DNA from: Parietaria judaica | Lineage: Eukaryota > Streptophyta > Magnoliopsida > Rosales > Urticaceae | Assembly (NCBI GenBank): GCA_954871525.1 | Contig: OX940869.1 | Span: 19,620,001 to 19,684,000, forward strand | Length of the DNA: 64,000 nt | Reading direction: 5' to 3' | In this document: positions 13,321 to 26,998 of the stretch, one piece after another | Numbering within the stretch: position 1 is the stretch's first letter | How the letters are laid out: each line of letters opens with the position of its first letter | Made by a program: the position numbers and the translations under genes | Notes under the pieces: generated by a model | What the model was told of the DNA's origin: nothing | Database searches by the model: none | Seen by the model: only the letters and a program-made list of their open reading frames with translations

Positions 13321-16300
13321 TGATATAGAAAGCACGAGATAGTGCTTCCCTATTTAGGGATTAAAATAATTAAATGTGATACAATTACACATTATTAACC
13401 ATTTTTAAGTTCATTTTTTGTTTAAAATATCGTTTAATTAGGGTTCTTTGGCGTAAAATGGGAAAAAGACTCAGTTTTCTTTGGAGCACGTATTAATTGT
13501 GTAAAACTGGGTTTTAAGAGAGCTCCAGTAATTTTTAATGCCAAAACTAACCCAATATATAATAATACCACCCTAATGAAGGTCTACCAACTCAAAGTTC
13601 ATGAAGAACGCATCGTATTTGCTCTCGTAAGAAAACCAATTTTAACACTTTTCGGTAATGATTTTAACTCGTTAACGGCTTGATATAGAAGGCACGAGAT
13701 AGTGCTTCCCTATTTAGGGATTAAAATAAGTAAATGTGATACAATTACACATTATTAACCATTTTGAAGTTCATTTTTTGTTTAAAATATCGTTTAATTA
13801 GGGTTCTTTGGCGTAAAATGGGAAAAAGACTCAGTTTTCTTTGGAGCACGTATTAATTGTTGAAAACTGGGTTTTAAGAGAGCTCCAGTAATTTTTAATG
13901 CCAAAACTAACCCAATATATAATAATACCACCCTAATGAAGGTCTGCCAACTCAAAGTTCATGAAGAACGCATCGTATTTGCTCTCGTAAGAAAACCAAT
14001 TTTAACACTTTTCGGTAATGATTTTAACTCGTTAACGGCTTGATAAAGAAAGCACGAGATAGTGCTTCCCTATTTAGGGATTAAAATAAGTAAATGTGAT
14101 ACAATTACACATTATTAACCATTTTGAAGTTCATTTTTTGTTTAAAATATCGTTTAATTAGGGTTCTTTCGCGTAAAATGGGAAAAAGACTCAGTTTTCT
14201 TTGGAGCACGTATTAATTGTTGAAAACTGGGTTTTAAAAGAGCTCCAGTAAGTTTTAATGCCAAAACTAACCCAATATATAATAATACCACCCTAATGAA
14301 GGTCTAGCAACTCAACGTTCATGAAGAACGCATCGTATTAGCTCTCGTAAGAAAACCAATTTTAACACTTTTCGGTAATGATTTTAACTCGTTAACGGCT
14401 TGATATAGAAAGCACGAGATAGTGCTTCGCTATTTAGGGATTAAAATAAGTAAATGTGATACAATTACACATTATTAAGCATTTTGAAGATCATTTTTTG
14501 TTTAAAATATCGTTTAATTAGGGTTCTTTGGCGTAAAATGGGAAAAAGACTCAGTTTTCTTTGGAGCACGTATTAATTGTTGAAAACTGGGTTTTAAGAG
14601 AGCTCCAGTAATTTTTAATGCCAAAACTAACCCAATATATAATAATACCACCGTAATGAAGGTCTACCAACTCAAAGTTCATGAAGAACGCATCGTATTT
14701 GCTCTCGTAAGAAAACCAATTTTAACACTTTTCGGTAATGATTTTAACTCGTTAACGGCTTGATATAGAAAGCACGAGATAGTGCTTCCCTATTTAGGGA
14801 TTAAAATAAGTAAATGTGATACAATTACACATTATTAACCATTTTGAAGTTCATTTTTTGTTTAAAATATCGTTTAATTAGGGTTCTTTGGCGTAAAATG
14901 GGAAAAAGACTCAGTTTTCTTTGGAGCACGTATTAATTGTTGAAAACTGGGTTTTAAGAGAGCTCCAGTAATTTTTAATGCCAAAACTAACCCAATATAT
15001 AATAATACAACCCTAATGAAGGTCTACCAACTCAAAGTTCAGGAAGAACGAATCGTATTTGCTCTCGTAAGAAAACCAATTTTAACACTTTTCGGTAATG
15101 ATTTTAACTCGTTAACGGCTTGATATAGAAAGCACGAGATAGTGCTTCCCTATTTAGGGATTAAAATAAGTAAATGTGATACAATTACACATTATTAACC
15201 ATTTTGAAGTTCATTTTTTGTTTAAAATATCGTTTAATTAGGGTTCTTTGGCGTAAAATGGGAAAAAGACTCAGTTTTCTTTGGAGCACGTATTAATTGT
15301 TGAAAACTGGGTTTTAAGAGAGCTTCAGTAATTTTTAATGCCAAAACTAACCCAATATATAATAATACCACCCTAATGAAGGTCTACCAACTCAAAGTTC
15401 ATGAAGAACGCATCGTATTTGCTCTCGTAAGAAAACCAATTTTAACACTTTTCGGTAATGATTTTAACTCGTTAACGGCTTGATATAGAAAGCACGAGAT
15501 AGTGCTTCCCTATTTAGGGATTAAAATAAGTAAATGTGATACAATTACACATTATTAACCATTTTGAAGTTCATTTTTTGTTTAAAATATCGTTTAATTA
15601 GGGTTCTTTCGCGTAAAATGGGAAAAAGACTCAGTTTTCTTTGGAGCACGTATTAATTGTTGAAAACTGGGTTTTAAGAGAGCTCCAGTAATTTTTAATG
15701 CCAAAACTAACCCAATATATAATAATACCACCGTAATGAAGGTCTAGCAACTCAACGTTCATGAAGAACGCATCGTATTAGCTCTCGTAAGAAAACCAAT
15801 TTTAACACTTTTCGGTAATGATTTTAACTCGTTAACGGCTTGATATAGAAAGCACGAGATAGTGCTTCGCTATTTAGGGATTAAAATAAGTAAATGTGAT
15901 ACAATTACACATTATTAACCATTTTGAAGTTCATTTTTTGTTTAAAATATCGTTTAATTAGGGTTCTTTGGCGTAAAATGGGAAAAAGACTCAGTTTTCT
16001 TTGGAGCACGTATTAATTGTGTAAAACTGGGTTTTAAGAGAGCTCCAGTAATTTTTAATGCCAAAACTAACCCAATATATAATAATACAACCCTAATGAA
16101 GGTCTACCAACTCAAAGTTCAGGAAGAACGAATCGTATTTGCTCTCGTAAGAAAACCTATTTTAACACTTTTCGGTAATGATTTTAACTCGTTAACGGCT
16201 TGATATAGAAAGCACGAGATAGTGCTTCCCTATTTAGGGATTAAAATAAGTAAATGTGATACAATTACACATTATTAACCATTTTGAAGTTCATTTTTTG

Positions 16301-19300
16301 TTTAAAATATCGTTTAATTAGGGTTCTTTGGCGTAAAATGGGAAAAAGACTAAGTTTTCTTTGGAGCACGTATTAATTGTTGAAAACTGGGTTTTAAGAG
16401 AGCTTCAGTAATTTTTAATGCCAAAACTAACCCAATATATAATAATACCACCCTAATGAAGGTCTACCAACTCAAAGTTCATGAAGAACGCATCGTATTT
16501 GCTCTCGTAAGAAAACCAATTTTAACACTTTTCGGTAATGATTTTAACTCGTTAACGGCTTGATATAGAAAGCACGAGATAGTGCTTCCCTATTTAGGGA
16601 TTAAAATAAGTAAATGTGATACAATTACACATTATTAACCATTTTGAAGTTCATTTTTTGTTTAAAATATCGTTTAATTAGGGTTCTTTCGCGTAAAATG
16701 GGAAAAAGACTCAGTTTTCTTTGGAGCACGTATTAATTGTTGAAAACTGGGTTTTAAGAGAGCTCCAGTAATTTTTAATGCCAAAACTAACCCAATATAT
16801 AATAATACCACCGTAATGAAGGTCTACCAACTCAAAGTTCATGAAGAACGCATCGTATTTGCTCTCGTAAGAAAACCAATTTTAACACTTTTCGGTAATG
16901 ATTTTAACTCGTTAACGGCTTGATATAGAAAGCACGAGATAGTGCTTCCCTACTTAGGGATTAAAATAAGTAAATGTGATACAATTACACATTATTAACC
17001 ATTTTGAAGTTCATTTTTTGTTTAAAATATCGTTTAATTAGGGTTCTTTGGCGTGAAATGGGAAAAAGACTCAGTTTTCTTTGGAGCACGTATTAATTGT
17101 GTAAAACTGGGTTTTAAGAGAGCTCCAGTAATTTTTAATGCCAAAACTAACCCAATATATAATAATACCACCCTAATGAAGGTCTACCAACTCAAAGTTC
17201 ATGAAGAACGCATCGTATTTGCTCTCGTAAGAAAACCAATTTTAACACTTTTCGGTAATGATTTTAACTCGTTAACGGCTTGATATAGAAAGCACGAGAT
17301 AGTGCTTCCCTATTTAGGGATTAAAATAAGTAAATGTGATACAATTACACATTATTAACCATTTTGAAGTTCATTTTTTGTTTAAAATATCGTTTAATTA
17401 GGGTTCTTTCGCGTAAAATGGGAAAAAGACTCAGTTTTCTTTGGAGCACGTATTAATTGTTGAAAACTGGGTTTTAAGAGAGCTCCAGTAATTTTTAATG
17501 CCAAAACTAACCCAATATATAATAATACCACCGTAATGAAGGTCTACCAACTCAAAGTTCATGAAGAACGAATCGTATTTGCTCTCGTAAGAAAACCAAT
17601 TTTAACACTTTTCGGTAATGATTTTAACTCGTTAACGGCTTGATATAGAAAGCACGAGATAGTGCTTCCCTATTTAGGGATTAAAATAATTAAATGTGAT
17701 ACAATTACACATTATTAACCATTTTTAAGTTCATTTTTTGTTTAAAATATCGTTTAATTAGGGTTCTTTGGCGTAAAATGGGAAAAAGACTCAGTTTTCT
17801 TTGGAGCACGTATTAATTGTGTAAAACTGGGTTTTAAGAGAGCTCCAGTAATTTTTAATGCCAAAACTAACCCAATATATAATAATACCACCCTAATGAA
17901 GGTCTACCAACTCAAAGTTCATGAAGAACGCATCGTATTTGCTCTCGTAAGAAAACCAATTTTAACACTTTTCGGTAATGATTTTAACTCGTTAACGGCT
18001 TGATATAGAAGGCACGAGATAGTGCTTCCCTATTTAGGGATTAAAATAAGTAAATGTGATACAATTACACATTATTAACCATTTTGAAGTTCATTTTTTG
18101 TTTAAAATATCGTTTAATTAGGGTTCTTTGGCGTAAAATGGGAAAAAGACTCAGTTTTCTTTGGAGCACGTATTAATTGTTGAAAACTGGGTTTTAAGAG
18201 AGCTCCAGTAATTTTTAATGCCAAAACTAACCCAATATATAATAATACCACCCTAATGAAGGTCTGCCAACTCAAAGTTCATGAAGAACGCATCGTATTT
18301 GCTCTCGTAAGAAAACCAATTTTAACACTTTTCGGTAATGATTTTAACTCGTTAACGGCTTGATAAAGAAAGCACGAGATAGTGCTTCCCTATTTAGGGA
18401 TTAAAATAAGTAAATGTGATACAATTACACATTATTAACCATTTTGAAGTTCATTTTTTGTTTAAAATATCGTTTAATTAGGGTTCTTTCGCGTAAAATG
18501 GGAAAAAGACTCAGTTTTCTTTGGAGCACGTATTAATTGTTGAAAACTGGGTTTTAAAAGAGCTCCAGTAAGTTTTAATGCCAAAACTAACCCAATATAT
18601 AATAATACCACCCTAATGAAGGTCTAGCAACTCAACGTTCATGAAGAACGCATCGTATTAGCTCTCGTAAGAAAACCAATTTTAACACTTTTCGGTAATG
18701 ATTTTAACTCGTTAACGGCTTGATATAGAAAGCACGAGATAGTGCTTCGCTATTTAGGGATTAAAATAAGTAAATGTGATACAATTACACATTATTAAGC
18801 ATTTTGAAGATCATTTTTTGTTTAAAATATCGTTTAATTAGGGTTCTTTGGCGTAAAATGGGAAAAAGACTCAGTTTTCTTTGGAGCACGTATTAATTGT
18901 TGAAAACTGGGTTTTAAGAGAGCTCCAGTAATTTTTAATGCCAAAACTAACCCAATATATAATAATACCACCGTAATGAAGGTCTACCAACTCAAAGTTC
19001 ATGAAGAACGCATCGTATTTGCTCTCGTAAGAAAACCAATTTTAACACTTTTCGGTAATGATTTTAACTCGTTAACGGCTTGATATAGAAAGCACGAGAT
19101 AGTGCTTCCCTATTTAGGGATTAAAATAAGTAAATGTGATACAATTACACATTATTAACCATTTTGAAGTTCATTTTTTGTTTAAAATATCGTTTAATTA
19201 GGGTTCTTTGGCGTAAAATGGGAAAAAGACTCAGTTTTCTTTGGAGCACGTATTAATTGTTGAAAACTGGGTTTTAAGAGAGCTCCAGTAATTTTTAATG

Positions 19301-21960
19301 CCAAAACTAACCCAATATATAATAATACAACCCTAATGAAGGTCTACCAACTCAAAGTTCAGGAAGAACGAATCGTATTTGCTCTCGTAAGAAAACCAAT
19401 TTTAACACTTTTCGGTAATGATTTTAACTCGTTAACGGCTTGATATAGAAAGCACGAGATAGTGCTTCCCTATTTAGGGATTAAAATAAGTAAATGTGAT
19501 ACAATTACACATTATTAACCATTTTGAAGTTCATTTTTTGTTTAAAATATCGTTTAATTAGGGTTCTTTGGCGTAAAATGGGAAAAAGACTCAGTTTTCT
19601 TTGGAGCACGTATTAATTGTTGAAAACTGGGTTTTAAGAGAGCTTCAGTAATTTTTAATGCCAAAACTAACCCAATATATAATAATACCACCCTAATGAA
19701 GGTCTACCAACTCAAAGTTCATGAAGAACGCATCGTATTTGCTCTCGTAAGAAAACCAATTTTAACACTTTTCGGTAATGATTTTAACTCGTTAACGGCT
19801 TGATATAGAAAGCACGAGATAGTGCTTCCCTATTTAGGGATTAAAATAAGTAAATGTGATACAATTACACATTATTAACCATTTTGAAGTTCATTTTTTG
19901 TTTAAAATATCGTTTAATTAGGGTTCTTTCGCGTAAAATGGGAAAAAGACTCAGTTTTCTTTGGAGCACGTATTAATTGTTGAAAACTGGGTTTTAAGAG
20001 AGCTCCAGTAATTTTTAATGCCAAAACTAACCCAATATATAATAATACCACCGTAATGAAGGTCTAGCAACTCAACGTTCATGAAGAACGCATCGTATTA
20101 GCTCTCGTAAGAAAACCAATTTTAACACTTTTCGGTAATGATTTTAACTCGTTAACGGCTTGATATAGAAAGCACGAGATAGTGCTTCGCTATTTAGGGA
20201 TTAAAATAAGTAAATGTGATACAATTACACATTATTAACCATTTTGAAGTTCATTTTTTGTTTAAAATATCGTTTAATTAGGGTTCTTTGGCGTAAAATG
20301 GGAAAAAGACTCAGTTTTCTTTGGAGCACGTATTAATTGTGTAAAACTGGGTTTTAAGAGAGCTCTAGTAATTTTTAATGCCAAAACTAACCCAATATAT
20401 AATAATACAACCCTAATGAAGGTCTACCAACTCAAAGTTCAGGAAGAACGAATCGTATTTGCTCTCGTAAGAAAACCTATTTTAACACTTTTCGGTAATG
20501 ATTTTAACTCGTTAACGGCTTGATATAGAAAGCACGAGATAGTGCTTCCCTATTTAGGGATTAAAATAAGTAAATGTGATACAATTACACATTATTAACC
20601 ATTTTGAAGTTCATTTTTTGTTTAAAATATCGTTTAATTAGGGTTCTTTGGCGTAAAATGGGAAAAAGACTCAGTTTTCTTTGGAGCACGTATTAATTGT
20701 TGAAAACTGGGTTTTAAGAGAGCTTCAGTAATTTTTAATGCCAAAACTAACCCAATATATAATAATACCACCCTAATGAAGGTCTACCAACTCAAAGTTC
20801 ATGAAGAACGCATCGTATTTGCTCTCGTAAGAAAACCAATTTTAACACTTTTCGGTAATGATTTTAACTCGTTAACGGCTTGATATAGAAAGCACGAGAT
20901 AGTGCTTCCCTATTTAGGGATTAAAATAAGTAAATGTGATACAATTACACATTATTAACCATTTTGAAGTTCATTTTTTGTTTAAAATATCGTTTAATTA
21001 GGGTTCTTTCGCGTAAAATGGGAAAAAGACTCAGTTTTCTTTGGAGCACGTATTAATTGTTGAAAACTGGGTTTTAAGAGAGCTCCAGTAATTTTTAATG
21101 CCAAAACTAACCCAATATATAATAATACCACCGTAATGAAGGTCTACCAACTCAAAGTTCATGAAGAACGCATCGTATTTGCTCTCGTAAGAAAACCAAT
21201 TTTAACACTTTTCGGTAATGATTTTAACTCGTTAACGGCTTGATATAGAAAGCACGAGATAGTGCTTCCCTACTTAGGGATTAAAATAAGTAAATGTGAT
21301 ACAATTACACATTATTAACCATTTTGAAGTTCATTTTTTGTTTAAAATATCGTTTAATTAGGGTTCTTTGGCGTGAAATGGGAAAAAGACTCAGTTTTCT
21401 TTGGAGCACGTATTAATTGTGTAAAACTGGGTTTTAAGAGAGCTCCAGTAATTTTTAATGCCAAAACTAACCCAATATATAATAATACCACCCTAATGAA
21501 GGTCTACCAACTCAAAGTTCATGAAGAACGCATCGTATTTGCTCTCGTAAGAAAACCAATTTTAACACTTTTCGGTAATGATTTTAACTCGTTAACGGCT
21601 TGATATAGAAAGCACGAGATAGTGCTTCCCTATTTAGGGATTAAAATAAGTAAATGTGATACAATTACACATTATTAACCATTTTGAAGTTCATTTTTTG
21701 TTTAAAATATCGTTTAATTAGGGTTCTTTCGCGTAAAATGGGAAAAAGACTCAGTTTTCTTTGGAGCACGTATTAATTGTTGAAAACTGGGTTTTAAGAG
21801 AGCTCCAGTAATTTTTAATGCCAAAACTAACCCAATATATAATAATACCACCGTAATGAAGGTCTACCAACTCAAAGTTCATGAAGAACGCATCGTATTT
21901 GCTCTCGTAAGAAAACCAATTTTAACACTTTTCGGTAATGATTTTAACTCGTTAACGGCT
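13321..21960 (+). repeat. 12-monomer higher-order repeat, two copies (4,320 bp each)
   Basis: The copies are 13321-17640 and 17641-21960. Reading them line by line I noticed only three differences: AGCTCC/AGCTCT (in the units from 15841 and 20161), ACTAAG/ACTCAG (16201 and 20521) and GAATCG/GCATCG (17281 and 21601). Rare shared markers include TGATAAAGAA at 14041 and 18361, GAAGATCATT with CTTCGCT at 14401 and 18721, TATTAGCTC in four units, AACCTATT, and CTACTTAG with GCGTGAAATG at 16921 and 21241. This is the largest and best-preserved duplication in the window, and probably among the most recent. Confidence 0.9.
17053..17283 (+). other. Open stretch within a satellite monomer, not called as a gene
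   Basis: A 76-codon frame beginning with GTG, with the same sequence again at 21373-21603 and 22093-22323. It exists because TG at monomer 181-182 is GT here, removing a TGA, and because GTA has become GTG. There is no ATG at its start and no ribosome binding site, and in a eukaryote GTG would not normally initiate. The three copies are HOR duplicates. Recorded so that the reader is not misled by automatic calls. Confidence 0.85.
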
Positions 21961-24900
21961 TGATATAGAAAGCACGAGATAGTGCTTCCCTATTTAGGGA
22001 TTAAAATAAGTAAATGTGATACAATTACACATTATTAACCATTTTTAAGTTCATTTTTTGTTTAAAATATCGTTTAATTAGGGTTCTTTGGCGTGAAATG
22101 GGAAAAAGACTCAGTTTTCTTTGGAGCACGTATTAATTGTGTAAAACTGGGTTTTAAGAGAGCTCCAGTAATTTTTAATGCCAAAACTAACCCAATATAT
22201 AATAATACCACCCTAATGAAGGTCTACCAACTCAAAGTTCATGAAGAACGCATCGTATTTGCTCTCGTAAGAAAACCAATTTTAACACTTTTCGGTAATG
22301 ATTTTAACTCGTTAACGGCTTGATATAGAAAGCACGAGATAGTGCTTCCCTATTTAGGGATTAAAATAAGTAAATGTGATACAATTACACATTATTAACC
22401 ATTTTGAAGTTCATTTTTTGTTTAAAATATCGTTTAATTAGGGTTCTTTCGCGTAAAATGGGAAAAAGACTCAGTTTTCTTTGGAGCACGTATTAATTGT
22501 TGAAAACTGGGTTTTAAGAGAGCTCCAGTAATTTTTAATGCCAAAACTAACCCAATATATAATAATACCACCGTAATGAAGGTCTACCAACTCAAAGTTC
22601 ATGAAGAACGCATCGTATTTGCTCTCGTAAGAAAACCAATTTTAACACTTTTCGGTAATGATTTTAACTCGTTAACGGCTTGATATAGAAAGCACGAGAT
22701 AGTGCTTCCCTATTTAGGGATTAAAATAAGTAAATTTGATACAATTATACATTATTAACCATTTTGAAGTTCATTTTTTGTTTAAAATATCGTTTAATTA
22801 GGGTTCTTTCGCGTAAAATGGGAAAAAGACTCAGTTTTCTTTGGAGCACGTATTAATTGTTGAAAACTGGGTTTTAAGAGAGCTCCAGTAATTTTTAATG
22901 CCAAAACTAACCCAATATATAATAATACCACCGTAATGAAGGTCTACCAACTCAAAGTTCATGAAGAACGCATCGTATTTGCTCTCGTAAGAAAACCAAT
23001 TTTAACACTTTTCGGTAATGATTTTAACTCGTTAACGGCTTGATATAGAAAGCACGAGATAGTGCTTCCCTATTTAGGGATTAAAATAAGTAAATGTGAT
23101 ACAATTACACATTATTAACCATTTTGAAGATCATTTTTTGTTTAAAATATCGTTTAATTAGGGTTCTTTGGCGTAAAATGGGAAAAAGACTCAGTTTTCT
23201 TTGGAGCACGTATTAATTGTTGAAAACTGGGTTTTAAGAGAGCTCCAGTAATTTTTAATGCCAAAACTAACCCAATATATAATAATACCACCCTAATGAA
23301 GGTCTACCAACTCAAAGTTCATGAAGAACGCATCGTATTTGCTCTCGTAAGAAAACCAATTTTAACACTTTTCGGTAATGATTTTAACTCGTTAACGGCT
23401 TGATATAGAAAGCACGAGATAGTGCTTCGCTATTTAGGGATTAAAATAAGTAAATGTGATACAATTACACATTATTAACCATTTTGAAGTTCATTTGTTG
23501 TTCAAAATATCGTTTAATTAGGGTTCTTTCGCGTAAAATGGGAAAAAGACTCAGTTTTCTTTGGAGCACGTATTAATTGTTGAAAACTGGGTTTTAAGAG
23601 AGCTCCAGTAATTTTTAATGCCAAAACTAACCCAATATATAATAATACCACCGTAATGAAGGTCTACCAACTCAAAGTTCATGAAGAACGCATCGTATTT
23701 GCTCAAGTAAGAAAACCAATTTTAACACTTTTCGGTAATGATTTTAACTCGTTAACGGCTTGATATAGAAAGCACGAGATAGTGCTTCCCTATTTAGGGA
23801 TTAAAATAAGTAAATGTGATACAATTACACATTATTAACCATTTTGAAGTTCATTTTTTGTTTAAAATATCGTTTAATTAGGGTTCTTTGGCGTAAAATG
23901 GGAAAAAGACTCAGTTTTCTTTGGAGCACGTATTAATTGTTGAAAACTGGGTTTTAAGAGAGCTCCAGTAATTTTTAATGCCAAAACTAACCCAATATAT
24001 AATAATACCACCCTAATGAAGGTCTACCAACTCAAAGTTCATGAAGAACGCATCGTATTTGCTCTCGTAAGAAAACCAATTTTAACACTTTTCGGTAATG
24101 ATTTTAACTCGTTAACGGCTTGATATAGAAGGCACGAGATAGTGCTTCCGTATTTAGGGATTAAAATAAGTAAATGTGATACAATTACACATTATTAACC
24201 ATTTTGAAGTTCATTTTTTGTTTAAAATATCGTTTAATTAGGGTTCTTTGGCGTAAAATGGGAAAAAGACTCAGTTTTCTTTGGAGCACGTATTAATTGT
24301 TGAAAACTGGGTTTTAAGAGAGCTCCAGTAATTTTTAATGCCAAAACTAACCCAATATATAATAATACCACCGTAATGAAGGTCTACCAACTCAAAGTTC
24401 ATGAAGAACGCATCGTATTTGCTCTCGTAAGAAAACCAATTTTAACACTTTTCGGTAATTATTTTAACTCGTTAACGGCTTAATATAGAAAGCACGAGAT
24501 AGTGCTTCCCTATTTAGGGATTAAAATAAGTAAATGTGATACAATTACACATTATTAACCATTTTGAAGTTCATTTTTTGTTTAAAATATCGTTTAATTA
24601 GGGTTCTTTGGCGTAAAATGGGAAAAAGACTCAGTTTTCTTTGGAGCACGTATTAATTGTTGAAAACTGGGTTTTAAGAGAGCTCCAGTAATTTTTAATG
24701 CCAAAACTAACCCAATATATAATAATACCACCCTAATGAAGGTCTACCAACTCAAAGTTCATGAAGAACGCATCGTATTTGCTCTCGTAAGAAAACCAAT
24801 TTTAACACTTTTCGGTAATGATTTTAACTCGTTAACGGCTTGATATAGAAAGCACGAGATAGTGCTTCCCTATTTAGGGATTAAAATAAGAAAATGTGAT

Positions 24901-26998
24901 ACAATTACACATTATTAAGAATTTTGAAGTTCATTTTTTTTTAAATATCGTTTAATTAGCGTTCTTTCGCGTAAAATGGGAAAAAGACTCAGTTTTCTTT
25001 GGAGCACGTATTAATTGTTGAAAACTGGGTTTTAAGAGAGCTTCGGTAATTTTTAATGCCAAAACTAACCCAATATATAATAATACCACCGTAATGAAGG
25101 TCTACCAACTCAAAGTTCATGAAGAACGCATCGTATTTGCTCTCGTAAGAAAACCAATTTTAACACTTTTCGGTAATGATTTTAACTCGTTAACGGCTTG
25201 ATATAGAAAGCACGAGATAGTGCTTCCCTATTTAGGGATTAAAATAAGAAAATGTGATACAATTACACATTATTAAGCATTTTGAAGTTCATTTTTTGTT
25301 TAAAATATCGTTTAATTAGGGTTCTTTCGCGTAAAATGGGAAAAAGACTCAGTTTTCTTTGGAGCACGTATTAATTGTTGAAAACTGGGTTTTAAGAGAG
25401 CTCCAGTAATTTTTAATGCCAAAACTAACCCAATATATAATAATACCACCGTAATGAAGGTCTACCAACTCAAAGTTCATGAAGAACGCATCGTATTTGC
25501 TCTCGTAAGAAAACCAATTTTAACACTTTTCGGTAATGATTTTAACTCGTTAACGGCTTGATATAGAAAGCACGAGATAGTGCTTCCCTATTTAGGGATT
25601 AAAATAAGTAAATGTGATACAATTACACATTATTAACCATTTTGAAGTTCATTTTTTGTTTAAAATATCGTTTAATTAGGGTTCTTTGGCGTAAAATGGG
25701 AAAAAGACTCAGTTTTCTTTGGAGCACGTATTAATTGTTGAAAACTGGGTTTTAAGAGAGCTTCTGTAATTTTTAATGCCAAAACTAACCCAATATATAA
25801 TAATACCACCCTAATGAAGGTCTACCAACTCAAAGTTCATGAAGAACGCATCGTATTTGCTCTCGTAAGAAAACCAATTTTAACACTTTTCGGTAATGAT
25901 TTTAACTCGTTAACGGCTTGATATAGAAAGCACGAGATAGTGCTTCCCTATTTAGGGATTAAAATAAGTAAATGTGATACAATTACATATTATTAACCAT
26001 TTTGAAGTTCATTTTTTGTTTAAAATATCGTTTAATTAGGGTTCTTTCGCGTAAAATGGGAAAAAGACTCAGTATTCTTTGGAGCACGTATTAATTGTTG
26101 AAAACTGGGTTTTAAGAGAGCTCCAGTAATTTTTAATGCCAAAACTAACCCAATATATAATAATACCACCGTAATGAAGGTCTACCAACTCAAAGTTCAT
26201 GAAGAACGCATCGTATTTGCTCTCGTAAGAAAACCAATTTTAACACTTTTCGGTAATGATTTTAACTCGTTAACGGCTTGATATAGAAAGCACGAGATAG
26301 TGCTTCCCTATTTAGGGATTAAAATAAGTAAATGTGATACAATTACACATTATTAACCATTTTGAAGTTCATTTTTTGTTTAAAATATCGTTTAATTAGG
26401 GTTCTTTGGCGTAAAATGGGAAAAAGACTCAGTTTTCTTTGGAGCAGGTATTAATTGTTCAAAACTGGGTTTTAAGAGAGCTTCAGTAATTTTTAATGCC
26501 AAAACTAACCCAATATAAAATAATACCACCCTAATGAAGGTCTACCAACTCAAAGTTCATGAAGAACGCATCGTATTTGCTCTCGTAAGAAAACCAATTT
26601 TAAAACTTTTCGGTAATGATTTTAACTCGTTAACGGCTTGATATAGAAAGCACGAGATAGTGCTTCCCTATTTAGGGATTAAAATAAGTAAATGTGATAC
26701 AATTACACATTATTAACCATTTTGAAGTTCATTTTTTGTTTAAAATATCGTTTAATTAGGGTTCTTTCGCGTAAAATGGGAAAAAGACTCAGTATTCTTT
26801 GGAGCACGTATTAATTGTTGAAAACTGGGTTTTAAGAGAGCTCCAGTAATTTTTAATGCCAAAACTAACCCAATATATAATAATACCACCGTAATGAAGG
26901 TCTACCAACTCAAAGTTCATGAAGAACGCATCGTATTTGCTCTCATAAGAAAACCAATTTTAACACTTTTCGGTAATGATTTTAACTCGTTAACGGCT
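21961..26998 (+). repeat. Irregular stretch, 14 monomers with no repeated higher-order pattern
   Basis: Markers of the left subfamily (GTAAAAC, GCGTGAAATG, AGGCACG, CTTCGCT) end here and markers of the right subfamily (A at 156, GCAGG, GCTTCGG, TTAAGAATT) begin. The unit from 23401 has a private TCATTTGTTGTTC and CTCAAGTAAG; the unit from 24481 begins TAATATAG. The unit from 24841 is 2 bp short. The change of subfamily falls between about 24.8 and 25.9 kb. Confidence 0.7.
24841..25198 (+). repeat. 358-bp monomer with a 2-bp loss in the T-rich segment
   Basis: The segment normally reading TCATTTTTTGTTTAAAATATCG is two bases shorter and has lost its G (about 24931-24950), and the next AGGG reads AGCG. 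Its other markers (AGAAAATG, TTAAGAATT, GCTTCGG) match the units from 33839, 45360 and 58320, all of which have full length, so the loss is private. Confidence 0.85.

Noticed and set aside
17053..17283. Three identical 76-codon frames here, at 21373-21603 and at 22093-22323 as small genes
   Set aside because: They start at GTG, have no upstream signal, and are satellite copies differing from other monomers by two local changes. Identity among them reflects HOR duplication and recent shared ancestry, not conservation of a protein.
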